In this document: piece by piece, positions 8,783-16,249 of the stretch
How the letters are laid out: every line of letters begins with the position of its first letter
Numbering within the stretch: position 1 is the first letter of the stretch
Origin: Flavobacteriales bacterium
GTDB lineage: Bacteria > Bacteroidota > Bacteroidia > Flavobacteriales > BACL11
Reading direction: 5' to 3'
NCBI GenBank assembly: GCA_002728175.1
Contig: PBVH01000012.1
Span: 1 to 18,654, forward strand
Length of the DNA: 18,654 nt
The notes under the pieces: generated by a model
What the model saw: only the letters and a program-made list of their open reading frames with translations
Database searches by the model: none
What the model was told of the DNA's origin: nothing
Position numbers and translations under genes: made by a program

Positions 8783-10095
8783 GTATAAAAAATCTATTTT
8801 ACTTATTGCTTTTAACAATTTACACTTTTAAAAGTGTAAATGGACAAGATATTTATACTCTCAAAGAATGTATTTATAGAGGAATTGAAAAAAATATTTC
8901 AATTAAAAATTCTTTAATTGAACTGAAGTTAAGTGAAGCAGACAGATTAAGTGTTGTTGGAGATTTTTTACCAAATATTAATATTAGTGCAAATAATTCC
9001 TGGAGTAGTGGATTAACACAAGATATAACTACAGGACTTTTTGCAGATCAAATTCTTCAATCAGCAAACGGCTCCTTAAGTGTTGGTGTAGACCTCTACA
9101 ATGGCTTATCAAACATAAAGAACCTTCAAAGAGCAAGTCTTATTAAACAATCTAATAAATTACAAACTGAAAAAATTAAAGAAGATATTTCTCTTTTGAT
9201 TGTAAACTCATACTTGCAGATTTTATTTAATAATGAAAATGTAAATATTCAAAATAGACAATTAAATGTAGCTCAAGAGGAATTAAAAATCGCTAAAGAA
9301 AAATATATAAATGGAATAATATCTAAAGGAGATTTATTAGAAATTGAAGCTAACTTGGCAAAAAAAGAGGAAAATTTAATTGTTGCAAAAAATAATTTTT
9401 TATTGTCTAAAATTTCTTTAGCACAAATTTTATTAATTGATGATGTTTCAAACTTTGATATAAATTATGATGAATTCGAATTGCCAAATTCAGCTATACT
9501 TAAAAAAGACCCCCAAGATATATTCAATACTGCTCTTAACAAAATAAGTGATGTTAAAATCGCTGAGAAAAATCTACAGATTGCAAAAAAAAATAAAGAA
9601 TTAGCATACACTATGATTCATCCGTCAGTTAATGCATTTTATTCATACAATTCAAGAGTTTTATTTGGAAATTCAGAGTCTGTAAAAACTCAATTTGATG
9701 AAAATATTGGAAAAACATATGGATTACAATTATCAATACCCGTTTTTAATAATTTAAATACTCAAACAAGTATTAAGAAAAGTAAATTAAACATTTTAAA
9801 GTCTGAAAATTTATTGCAACAGGCAAAACTTGATTTAGAAAACTTAATCCATCAATCATTAAAAAATGCACAAGGAGCATCTAAAACATTTGAAGCTTCA
9901 ATTAAAACTTTTCAAGCAAGAGAAACAGCATATGATTATGCTAAGGAAAGATTTAAGAATGGAGCCATAAATACATTAGATTTTTTACAAATTCAGAAAC
10001 AATATGAGAATGCTCAATCTGAACTAATCAAAAGCAAATACGATTATGTCTTTAAAATAAAGGTTTTAGAGTTTTATTATGGAACTGAACTTTAA
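8776..10095 (+). CDS. TolC-family outer-membrane efflux channel
   Basis: Outer-membrane channel component of the tripartite exporter. A signal peptide is visible at ~1-23 (hydrophobic LFYLLLLTIY, cleavage near VNG/QD). The mature part opens with IYTLKECIYRGIEKN, the usual start of OEP domains. Two long alpha-helical repeats follow, rich in Gln/Asn/Lys/Glu, with the turn-type motif AKEKYINGIISKGDLLEIEA in the first repeat and AKERFKNGAINTLDFLQIQ in the second. At 439 residues the length is normal for Bacteroidota TolC homologues. The ATG lies inside the last codons of the adaptor gene (seven-base overlap), which supports coupled synthesis. It is the last gene of the + strand run; the convergent purT gene begins only four bases further on. 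Confidence 0.94.
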   Translation: MVGIKNLFYLLLLTIYTFKSVNGQDIYTLKECIYRGIEKNISIKNSLIELKLSEADRLSVVGDFLPNINISANNSWSSGLTQDITTGLFADQILQSANGSLSVGVDLYNGLSNIKNLQRASLIKQSNKLQTEKIKEDISLLIVNSYLQILFNNENVNIQNRQLNVAQEELKIAKEKYINGIISKGDLLEIEANLAKKEENLIVAKNNFLLSKISLAQILLIDDVSNFDINYDEFELPNSAILKKDPQDIFNTALNKISDVKIAEKNLQIAKKNKELAYTMIHPSVNAFYSYNSRVLFGNSESVKTQFDENIGKTYGLQLSIPVFNNLNTQTSIKKSKLNILKSENLLQQAKLDLENLIHQSLKNAQGASKTFEASIKTFQARETAYDYAKERFKNGAINTLDFLQIQKQYENAQSELIKSKYDYVFKIKVLEFYYGTEL

Positions 10096-10099
10096 AACC

Positions 10100-11260
10100 C
10101 TATTTGACAATAATTTTACTGGCTACCATTTTAGCTTTTTTAACTAGCTCATCGACATCATTATTTCCATACGCTAAAGCAACACCCATTCTTCTATATG
10201 GTCTAGATTTTGGTTTTCCAAAAATCTTAAAATCTGTGTTTGGAATTATTGAAGCATTTTCTAATCCAACAAAATTAGGGTATTCATTATTTTTTTCACT
10301 TGCAAGTATTACAGCTGAAGCACCATTGTTTAACTGTTTTATTTCATTAATTGGAATTTCTAAAATAGCTCTAGCGTGAAGTTCAAATTCATTGAAGTTT
10401 TGAGTTTTAGCTAAAGTTACCATGCCTGTATCGTGTGGTCTTGGAGAAAGTTCTGAAAAAAATATTTCGTTTTGCTTTATAAAAAACTCAACACCCCATA
10501 TTCCATTACCCTTTAAAGATTTTGTAATTTTATTTGCAATTTGACACGCTTCGTTTAGCAATTCTTTTTTCATTATTTTAGGCTGCCAACTTTCTTGATA
10601 ATCTCCTCTTTCTTGCCTATGACCAATTGGTGGGCAATACAATGTTTCTCCATTTTTTTGAGTAACTGTTAACAAAGTAATTTCATAGTCAAATTTAATG
10701 AACTCTTCTACAATTACTTGCATCAAATCTCCTCTTGACCCTTTTAATGCATAATCCCATGCCAATTTAGCATCACTTACACTTTTTATAACAGATTGCC
10801 CCTTTCCGGAACTTGACATTAAAGGTTTGACTACACAGGGTATTCCACACTTTTTTATAGCTGTTTGAAACTCTGAATATGTTGAAGCATAACTGTATTT
10901 TGCTGTTTTAACTCCAAGATCTTTTGCTGCAAGATCTCTAATTGCTTTTCTATTCATTGTGAAGTTTGCTGCTTTCGCAGATGGAACAATTTTAAATCCT
11001 TTTTTTTCATATTCATAAAATCTTTCAGTACGAATTGATTCTACTTCTGGAACAATTATATCAGGCTTATGCTTATCTACTATTTTGTCTAGCATGTTAC
11101 CATCGAGCATATCTATAACCTCATAATCATTCGAAACATGCATAGCAGGAGCATTTTCATATGAATCTACAGCAATAACATACTGTCCTAATCTTTGAAA
11201 TGCAATAACTAATTCTTTTCCAAGCTCACCAGAACCTAGTATTAATATTTTCTTTCTCAT
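10100..11260 (-). CDS. purT: Formate-dependent GAR transformylase
   Basis: Phosphoribosylglycinamide formyltransferase 2 makes formyl-GAR from GAR, ATP and formate, the third step of purine synthesis, independently of folate. It is an ATP-grasp enzyme of 386 residues (E. coli PurT has 392). Visible features are the N-terminal GSGELGKE loop (9-16), PEVESIRTE (71-79), the flexible ATP loop PLMSSSGKGQSV (146-157), the EEF strand (185-187), GHRQERGDYQESWQP (213-227), and the metal-binding acids E258 in WGVEFF and E270 in FSELSPRPHDTG. Its ATG overlaps the TGA of ribE (ATGA on the minus strand, 11257-11260), so it is the last gene of the mqnC-ribE-purT run. Its stop lies four bases from the tolC stop on the other strand. 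Confidence 0.96.
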   Translation of the reverse strand: MRKKILILGSGELGKELVIAFQRLGQYVIAVDSYENAPAMHVSNDYEVIDMLDGNMLDKIVDKHKPDIIVPEVESIRTERFYEYEKKGFKIVPSAKAANFTMNRKAIRDLAAKDLGVKTAKYSYASTYSEFQTAIKKCGIPCVVKPLMSSSGKGQSVIKSVSDAKLAWDYALKGSRGDLMQVIVEEFIKFDYEITLLTVTQKNGETLYCPPIGHRQERGDYQESWQPKIMKKELLNEACQIANKITKSLKGNGIWGVEFFIKQNEIFFSELSPRPHDTGMVTLAKTQNFNEFELHARAILEIPINEIKQLNNGASAVILASEKNNEYPNFVGLENASIIPNTDFKIFGKPKSRPYRRMGVALAYGNNDVDELVKKAKMVASKIIVK

Positions 11261-11847
11261 TTGTTATTTTTATCAACTATTTTTTGCAAATATTTTCCTA
11301 TTACATCATGCTCAATGTTTACAATGGTACCTTTTTTAAAATACTTAAAATTTGTATGTTTCCATGTATATGGAATAATTGCCACACTAAAAGTGTTGTC
11401 ACTTGCTTCAACAACTGTTAAACTTACACCGTTAACACATATAGAACCTTTGTTTACAATAATATTTTGATTTTTTTTAAATTCAAAAATTACTAAATAT
11501 GACCCTTCTTGTTCAACTATATTTTTACAACTTGCTGTATGATCAACATGACCTTGAACTATATGACCATCTAGTCTGTCACTTAACTTCAGACTTCTTT
11601 CCAAATTTATTTTATCATTAAGTTTTAAATTGGATAGGTTTGTTTTTTGTAACGTTTCTTTAACTGCTGTTACAGTATAATGATTGTTTTCAATTGCTAC
11701 AACTGTTAAGCATATTCCATTATGGGATAGACTTTGGTCAATTTTTAACTCATCAGTAATATTTGAACTACATGTGATATTTAAGTTTTCTTTATCTTTT
11801 TTTAAATTAACAACGGTAGCAATATCTTCAATAATTCCAGTAAACAT
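11257..11847 (-). CDS. ribE: Riboflavin synthase, alpha subunit
   Basis: Catalyses dismutation of two 6,7-dimethyl-8-ribityllumazine molecules to riboflavin, the last step of vitamin B2 synthesis. Two lumazine-binding repeats are visible. The first contains MFTGIIED and NGICLTVV (C46 of the catalytic motif); the second starts after GHIVQGHVDH (94-103) and contains NGVSLTVV (139-146), with IEHDVIGKY (178-186) near the end. I place the start at the ATG at 11847 because almost all riboflavin synthases begin with MFTG[IL]. This leaves two bases after the mqnC stop and gives 196 residues. A TTG at 11853 would add two residues and overlap mqnC by four bases (TTGA), and cannot be excluded. No FMN riboswitch precedes it, and there is no room for one. 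Confidence 0.95.
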   Translation of the reverse strand: MFTGIIEDIATVVNLKKDKENLNITCSSNITDELKIDQSLSHNGICLTVVAIENNHYTVTAVKETLQKTNLSNLKLNDKINLERSLKLSDRLDGHIVQGHVDHTASCKNIVEQEGSYLVIFEFKKNQNIIVNKGSICVNGVSLTVVEASDNTFSVAIIPYTWKHTNFKYFKKGTIVNIEHDVIGKYLQKIVDKNNK

Positions 11848-11849
11848 AA

Positions 11850-12971
11850 TCAATAATTTATTTTTTGTTCAACCATTTTTGGCATAACTCGTTCTTTATA
11901 TAATTGAGTTCTAAGTTTTGGAACAAAGCCAGCTTCTTCAATACATTTTTGAATTGAATTAGCTGTGAATCTGTGTGGAGCTCCTGCCGCTGAAACAACA
12001 TTTTCCTCCAACATAATTGAACCCATATCATTTGCACCACCATGAAGAGTTAACTGAGCTGTTTCTCCACCAACGGTTAACCACGATGTTTGAATATTTT
12101 TGATGTTTGGAAGCATTATTCTTGAGATTGCTATAGTTTTTAAATATTCATCTTGAGTGCAGGAATTGTTTATTCCTTTGACTTTTTTTAATAATGTTCC
12201 ATCGTCCATAAATGGCCATGGAATAAAGGCTAAAAAACCATTAGCATTTTTTGGTTTTTCCTCTTGAACTTCTCTAATTCTGACAAGGTGATCAAAACGT
12301 TCTTCTTTAGTCTCAACATGACCAAACATCATAGTTGCAGAAGTTGTAATATCAAGTTTATGGGCAGCCCGCATTATATCTAACCATTCTTGGCCAGTAC
12401 ATTTTCCTTTAGAAATTAATCTTCTAACTCTATCTGATAAAATTTCTGCTCCTGCACCAGGCATACTATCCATTCCGGCATCTCTTAATTTTTTAAGAAC
12501 AAATTCATGTGAATGTTTACCTAATTTACATATATGTGCTATCTCTGGAGGACCTAACGCATGCAATTTTATTTTCGGGTAATTTTCTTTTAAAGTTTTA
12601 AATAAGTTTACATAGAATTCAAGCCCAAGCTCTGGGTGGTGCCCCCCCTGTAATAGAAGTTGATCTCCTCCGTACTTAATTGTCTCTTCAATTTTTTTTT
12701 TGTAAGTATTTAAATCAGTTATATATACATCTTTGTGACCCGGCACTCTAAAAAAATTACAAAACTTACAATTTGCAATACACGCATTAGTTGTATTTAC
12801 ATTTCTATCAATTTGCCAAGTGATTTTATTAGAAGGATGCAAATCTTTTTTTATTTCATTTGCTACCCACATTAATTCAGGGGTTGGAAGATAATCAAAC
12901 AAATATAGCCCTTCTTCAATTGTTAGGAATTCTTGATTAAGAGCTTTTAAAACTATAGTCTTTTTATCCAT
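11850..12971 (-). CDS. mqnC: Cyclic dehypoxanthinyl futalosine synthase (radical SAM)
   Basis: Radical SAM enzyme of the futalosine pathway that cyclises dehypoxanthine futalosine on the way to menaquinone. The cluster motif is CIANCKFC (C64, C68, C71; CxxxCxxC). Characteristic MqnC stretches follow: LLQGGHHPELGLEFY, LHALGPPEI, DSMPGAGAEILSDRVR, TSATMMFGHVET, FIPWPFM, NIQTSWLTVGGE and GANDMGSIMLEENVV. The length of 373 residues fits MqnC. The related radical SAM enzymes MqnE and CofH are less likely because of the GGHHP and PGAGAEIL motifs. It is the first gene of the minus-strand operon and has the only apparent promoter region for it, a 38-base spacer shared with the divergent aminopeptidase gene. 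Other mqn genes are not in the window. Confidence 0.92.
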   Translation of the reverse strand: MDKKTIVLKALNQEFLTIEEGLYLFDYLPTPELMWVANEIKKDLHPSNKITWQIDRNVNTTNACIANCKFCNFFRVPGHKDVYITDLNTYKKKIEETIKYGGDQLLLQGGHHPELGLEFYVNLFKTLKENYPKIKLHALGPPEIAHICKLGKHSHEFVLKKLRDAGMDSMPGAGAEILSDRVRRLISKGKCTGQEWLDIMRAAHKLDITTSATMMFGHVETKEERFDHLVRIREVQEEKPKNANGFLAFIPWPFMDDGTLLKKVKGINNSCTQDEYLKTIAISRIMLPNIKNIQTSWLTVGGETAQLTLHGGANDMGSIMLEENVVSAAGAPHRFTANSIQKCIEEAGFVPKLRTQLYKERVMPKMVEQKINY

Positions 12972-12977
12972 AAAATT

Positions 12978-13001
12978 GTAATTTTACGCAATCAAAATTA
13001 C
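12978..13001. repeat. Inverted repeat in the mqnC/aminopeptidase divergent spacer
   Basis: GTAATTTT (12978-12985) is repeated in reverse complement as AAAATTAC (12994-13001), with an eight-base spacer. It fills the centre of the 38-base gap between divergent genes, and the right arm overlaps the candidate mqnC -7 element. It could be an operator for a dimeric regulator. It could equally be chance symmetry, because the arms contain mostly A and T. Confidence 0.4.
12993..13000 (-). promoter_or_regulatory. Candidate -7 promoter element for mqnC-ribE-purT
   Basis: On the minus strand the bases read TAATTTTG, an exact match to the Bacteroidota -7 consensus TAnnTTTG. It lies 21 bases from the mqnC ATG. 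A TTTTTG at 13029-13024, within the 5' end of the divergent aminopeptidase gene, could be the -33 element, although the 23-base spacing is at the long end of what is usual. In AT-rich DNA such matches arise easily; the support comes mainly from its position. Confidence 0.45.
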
Positions 13002-13009
13002 ATAATTTT

Positions 13010-14443
13010 ATGAAGATACTAATCAAAAAGAAAAAGTCGTTTACTAAAAAAGATGATTTAATTATTTTAAATGATAAAAACTCAGATTTAAGCCAGTTTA
13101 AACTAACAATATCTGAAATTAATTTTATAAAAAAATCAAAAAAAGAAATCACACAAATTAATCAGTATAGCAGACAATTATTTATAGTCAATTACGAAAA
13201 AAATATTAATAAAAATAAGCAAGACGAAAGCCTTAGAATACTTGGACATCAACTATTTAAAAAAGCATCAGAGTTAACATCAATACATATTATCGATAAT
13301 CATAAAAACAATAATAAGAATAAAAATCTCACATTAAAGATTGCTGAAGGATTAGCTCTTTCAAGTTATCAGTTTTTAAAGCATCAAACCAATCCTCAAG
13401 CCTTTAAATTAAAGACCATTTATTTATGTGAAAAAGTTGAAAGACAGGATATTATTGAATTACAAAATATTATAAATGCAGTATTTTTTACTAGAGACTT
13501 AGTGAATGAACCTTTTTCTCACCTAACTGCTAAAGATTTAGCTAATGCCTCAAAAAATATTGGGAAAAAATTCAATATTAAGACTAAGGTGTTCAATAAA
13601 AAGAAAATTGAAAGCTTGAAAATGGGTGGACTTCTTGCCGTTAATAAGGGTAGTTTAGATGAGCCAACATTTACGATAATGGAATGGAAGCCTAAAAATG
13701 CAAAAAATAAAAAACCAATAGTTTTTATTGGAAAGGGTGTTGTTTATGATACGGGTGGATTAAGCTTAAAGCCAACTGCAAATTCTATGGACTTAATGAA
13801 AATAGATATGGGTGGAGCTGGAACAGTTATTGGTGCAATACAGGCAATAGCTTCAAATAAATTACCCTATTATGTTATCGGTTTAAATCCCGCAACAGAT
13901 AATAGGCCTTCAGGAAACGCCTACGCTCCTGGGGACGTTATAACCATGCATAGTGGAAAGACTGTAGAAGTTATGAACACTGATGCTGAAGGAAGAATGT
14001 TATTAGCTGATGCGTTAAGTTATGCAAAAAAATATGATCCAAAGCTAGTTATTGATTTAGCTACACTAACGGGTTCAGCTGTAGCTGCTATTGGAAATTA
14101 TGGTTTTGTTAGTATGCATAAAGATGCACATGATGAACATGAGAATCTAAAAAAAGTTGGATTGAAAGTACATGAAAGACTAGCGGAATTTCCATTTTGG
14201 GACGATTATGATGAGCTTATAAAGTCTGACATTGCTGATATAAAAAATTTAGGTGGTCCATATGCAGGAGCAATAACTGCAGGAAAGTTCTTATCTCATT
14301 TTATTGACTTCCCTTGGATTCACATAGACTTATCTTGTGTGTATTCAAAATCAGAGTATGGGTACAGAGGTAAGGGAGCTACAGGAATGGGTGTTCGTTT
14401 ATTATATGAATTCATTAAAAATAAAACAAAAAATGAAAACTAG
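13010..14443 (+). CDS. Leucyl aminopeptidase, M17 family
   Basis: Cytosolic dizinc (or manganese) aminopeptidase that removes N-terminal residues from peptides. The catalytic domain has GKGVVYDTGGLSLKP with metal/catalytic residues K242 and D247, MKIDMGGAGTV with D266, and the family signature NTDAEGRM with D325, E327 and R329. Together these match the five metal ligands and the catalytic Lys and Arg of PepA. The N-terminal domain (~1-150) is poorly conserved and very lysine-rich. The length of 477 residues is typical. The gene starts 38 bases from the divergent mqnC and overlaps pdxA by 11 bases at its 3' end. The metal chemistry is family knowledge; the natural peptides are unknown. Confidence 0.94.
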   Translation: MKILIKKKKSFTKKDDLIILNDKNSDLSQFKLTISEINFIKKSKKEITQINQYSRQLFIVNYEKNINKNKQDESLRILGHQLFKKASELTSIHIIDNHKNNNKNKNLTLKIAEGLALSSYQFLKHQTNPQAFKLKTIYLCEKVERQDIIELQNIINAVFFTRDLVNEPFSHLTAKDLANASKNIGKKFNIKTKVFNKKKIESLKMGGLLAVNKGSLDEPTFTIMEWKPKNAKNKKPIVFIGKGVVYDTGGLSLKPTANSMDLMKIDMGGAGTVIGAIQAIASNKLPYYVIGLNPATDNRPSGNAYAPGDVITMHSGKTVEVMNTDAEGRMLLADALSYAKKYDPKLVIDLATLTGSAVAAIGNYGFVSMHKDAHDEHENLKKVGLKVHERLAEFPFWDDYDELIKSDIADIKNLGGPYAGAITAGKFLSHFIDFPWIHIDLSCVYSKSEYGYRGKGATGMGVRLLYEFIKNKTKNEN

Positions 14444-15434
14444 ATTAGGTATCACTATTGGAGATTCAAATGGTATTGGAATTGAAATAATACTTAAAAC
14501 GTTCAAAGACAACAGAATGTTAGATTTTTGTACTCCTGTAATTTTTGGTTCAAATGAAATATTATCTCAACATAAAAAAATATTACAAATTCATAATGTT
14601 AATTTCAATGTAGTAAGAGATTTAAAAAATTTAAAACCTAACAAAATTAATTTATTGGAGGCTCTTAAAAATAAAGCTGATGTGAAAATAGGAGAGAAAA
14701 ATATTGACGGTGGCGACAACGCAATAAACTCTATTGATTGTGCAATTGATGCTTATAAAAAAAATAAAATAGATGCACTAGTAACAGCTCCTATTAATAA
14801 ATCATCGATACAAAAAAATAAAAGTGATTTTATTGGGCATACTGAATACTTGCAAAACAATTTTAATGGGAATTCACTAATGATTATGGTAAGTGAAGTT
14901 ATGAAGATTGCATGCCTAACAGGACATACATCGTTATCCAACGTAAAAAACTATATATCCAAAGAAAATATTATTGAAAATTTATTGATACTAAACAATT
15001 CTTTAAAAAAAGATTTTGGTAAAGTCAAACCAAAAATTGCTGTTTTAGGATTAAATCCTCACGCTGGTGAAAGTGGTATGCTTGGAAATGAGGAAATTGA
15101 GATTATTATTCCAGCAATTGATGATACTAAAGATACAGGTTTGTTGGTATTTGGACCTTACTCAGCCGATAGTTTTTTTACTACTAAAAATCTATCTGCA
15201 TTTGATGGTATTTTAGCAATGTATCACGATCAAGGTCTTATTCCATTTAAAACATTAGCATTTGATTCTGGTGTAAACTTTACAGCAGGATTAGATATAA
15301 TACGAACATCTCCTGTTCATGGTACTGCCTTTGAAATAGCTGGAAAAGGACTTGCTAATGAAAATTCATTTCGACAAGCAGTTTTTTTAGCATGCGAAAT
15401 TTATAAACAACGAAAATTATTTATTGAAACTTAA
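14433..15434 (+). CDS. pdxA: 4-hydroxythreonine-4-phosphate dehydrogenase
   Basis: Oxidises 4-phosphohydroxy-L-threonine with NAD+ for the DXP-dependent pathway to pyridoxal 5'-phosphate. The start at 14433 gives MKTRLGITIGDSNGIGIE, the expected N-terminus, and 333 residues (E. coli PdxA has 329). An open frame upstream to 14337 only reflects the overlapping aminopeptidase sequence. Metal-binding histidines are H165 in LTGHTSL, H210 in LNPHAGE and H265 in YHDQG, spaced 45 and 55 residues apart as in E. coli PdxA. Substrate-site motifs TAPINKSSI, GHTEYL, GPYSADSFF and SPVHGTAFEIAGKG are present. It is coupled to the preceding aminopeptidase by an 11-base overlap; 81 bases with a promoter-like element separate it from yceD. 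Confidence 0.96.
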   Translation: MKTRLGITIGDSNGIGIEIILKTFKDNRMLDFCTPVIFGSNEILSQHKKILQIHNVNFNVVRDLKNLKPNKINLLEALKNKADVKIGEKNIDGGDNAINSIDCAIDAYKKNKIDALVTAPINKSSIQKNKSDFIGHTEYLQNNFNGNSLMIMVSEVMKIACLTGHTSLSNVKNYISKENIIENLLILNNSLKKDFGKVKPKIAVLGLNPHAGESGMLGNEEIEIIIPAIDDTKDTGLLVFGPYSADSFFTTKNLSAFDGILAMYHDQGLIPFKTLAFDSGVNFTAGLDIIRTSPVHGTAFEIAGKGLANENSFRQAVFLACEIYKQRKLFIET

Positions 15435-15485
15435 AGCACGAAAAAAGAAATCATATGCCTAAAAATTTTCATTGGAATATATTTA

Positions 15486-15493
15486 TATCTTTG
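15486..15493 (+). promoter_or_regulatory. Candidate -7 element for the yceD-rpmF-plsX-fabH cluster
   Basis: TATCTTTG matches the Bacteroidota -7 consensus TAnnTTTG exactly and is followed by CA, as is common at such promoters. It lies 22 bases before the yceD ATG, in the largest intergenic gap (15435-15515). The -33 element is weak: only a T-run at 15466-15469 lies at a plausible distance. No convincing terminator hairpin for the upstream pdxA gene is seen in this gap. Confidence 0.6.
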
Positions 15494-15515
15494 CATTCGT
15501 TAAAAGTTCATTCAT

Positions 15516-16019
15516 ATGAGTGATTATCAAATTAAATATAAAAACATTAGTATTGGTAAGCACTCATATAAATTTAATATTAACAAATCGTTCTTTAGTT
15601 TATTTGACAAATCTGAAATAACTGATGCTGAAATTGAAGCTAACGTTATTTTGAATAAGAAAGATCACAGAGATAGTTTGTGCATTGAGATTAGTGGAAA
15701 TATTAATAATTTGTTATGTGACTCATGCTCTTCAAAAATATCATTACCGATTTCTTCTACATTTAACTTCTTAATTGAATCTACTGATGATAATAAAATA
15801 TCTTTAGATGAAATTATTTATGTTAAAAATAATACAAACAGACTATGTGTTAAAGAAATTTTGTTTGAATTAATTGTTTTATCTGTTCCAAACAAAAAAA
15901 CATGTGAAGATGGAAAAGATAATTGTGATCAAGAAATGTTAAAATTAATTGAACAATATAGTATTAAGAAAAAGGTTGTAGATGAGAGATGGAAGGAATT
16001 AAAAAAATTAAATTTTTAA
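15516..16019 (+). CDS. yceD: YceD/DUF177 family protein
   Basis: Small protein of the DUF177 family, which almost always precedes rpmF and has been linked to 23S rRNA accumulation in bacteria and plants; the biochemical role is not settled. The family core is visible around residues 60-80 as ISGNINNLLCDSCSSKISLPI, with the CxxC pair C68/C71. The C-terminus DERWKELKKLNF corresponds to the usual D-P-R-[FW]-x-x-L ending. A second cysteine pair (C130, C137) lies in KKTCEDGKDNCDQ, so a four-cysteine metal site is possible but unproven. The length of 167 residues is normal. The ATG lies 22 bases after a good -7 element, and rpmF starts 13 bases after the stop, which fits the expected gene pair. Confidence 0.88.
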   Translation: MSDYQIKYKNISIGKHSYKFNINKSFFSLFDKSEITDAEIEANVILNKKDHRDSLCIEISGNINNLLCDSCSSKISLPISSTFNFLIESTDDNKISLDEIIYVKNNTNRLCVKEILFELIVLSVPNKKTCEDGKDNCDQEMLKLIEQYSIKKKVVDERWKELKKLNF

Positions 16020-16032
16020 AGTAAATTAAAAT

Positions 16033-16218
16033 ATGGCACATCCTAAAAGAAAAATCTCTAAAACAAGGAGAGATAAAAGAAGAACCCACTATAAAGCTAG
16101 TGAAAAAACAATTAAAACTTGTCAGGAAACAGGCGAATCACATTTATATCATCATGCTCATGAACATGAAGGGAAACTTTATTACAGAGGTAAGTTAGTT
16201 ACTTCGAACGCTAAATAA
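16033..16218 (+). CDS. rpmF: 50S ribosomal protein L32
   Basis: Large-subunit ribosomal protein of 61 residues. The N-terminal MAHPKRKISKTRRDKRRTHY is the classic L32 start, with the conserved KxRRDxRRTHxK block binding rRNA. The C-terminal half resembles Bacteroidota L32 (HEHEGKLYYRGKLV). Only one cysteine (C30, in KTCQETGE) remains where zinc-binding L32 proteins have a CxxC plus a second pair, so this is a zinc-free form. It sits between yceD and plsX, the widespread arrangement that ties ribosome and membrane-lipid synthesis. The ATG has an A-rich upstream region and no Shine-Dalgarno sequence. Confidence 0.97.
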   Translation: MAHPKRKISKTRRDKRRTHYKASEKTIKTCQETGESHLYHHAHEHEGKLYYRGKLVTSNAK

Positions 16219-16224
16219 AGATTT

Positions 16225-16241
16225 GTAATTTTAAAAATTAC
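16225..16241. repeat. Short inverted repeat between rpmF and plsX
   Basis: GTAATTTT and AAAATTAC flank a single A in the 31-base rpmF-plsX gap. A stem would need some arm bases in its loop and would be weak. There is no T-run after it, so it does not look like an intrinsic terminator. It may modulate rpmF/plsX expression or be chance symmetry. The arm sequence equals that of the inverted repeat at 12978-13001. Confidence 0.3.
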
Positions 16242-16249
16242 CCTCTTCT

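Noticed and set aside
11848..11853. TTG start for ribE two codons upstream
   Set aside because: It would give a MIMFTG start, whereas the family begins MFTG at an ATG; kept only as an alternative.
11848..11870. FMN riboswitch ahead of ribE
   Set aside because: ribE starts two bases after mqnC, and no conserved riboswitch sequence or space for one exists.
14337..14432. Upstream extension of the pdxA reading frame
   Set aside because: The extra residues fall entirely within the aminopeptidase gene and resemble no PdxA; the protein from the ATG at 14433 has the canonical MKTRLGITIGDSNGIG start and normal length.
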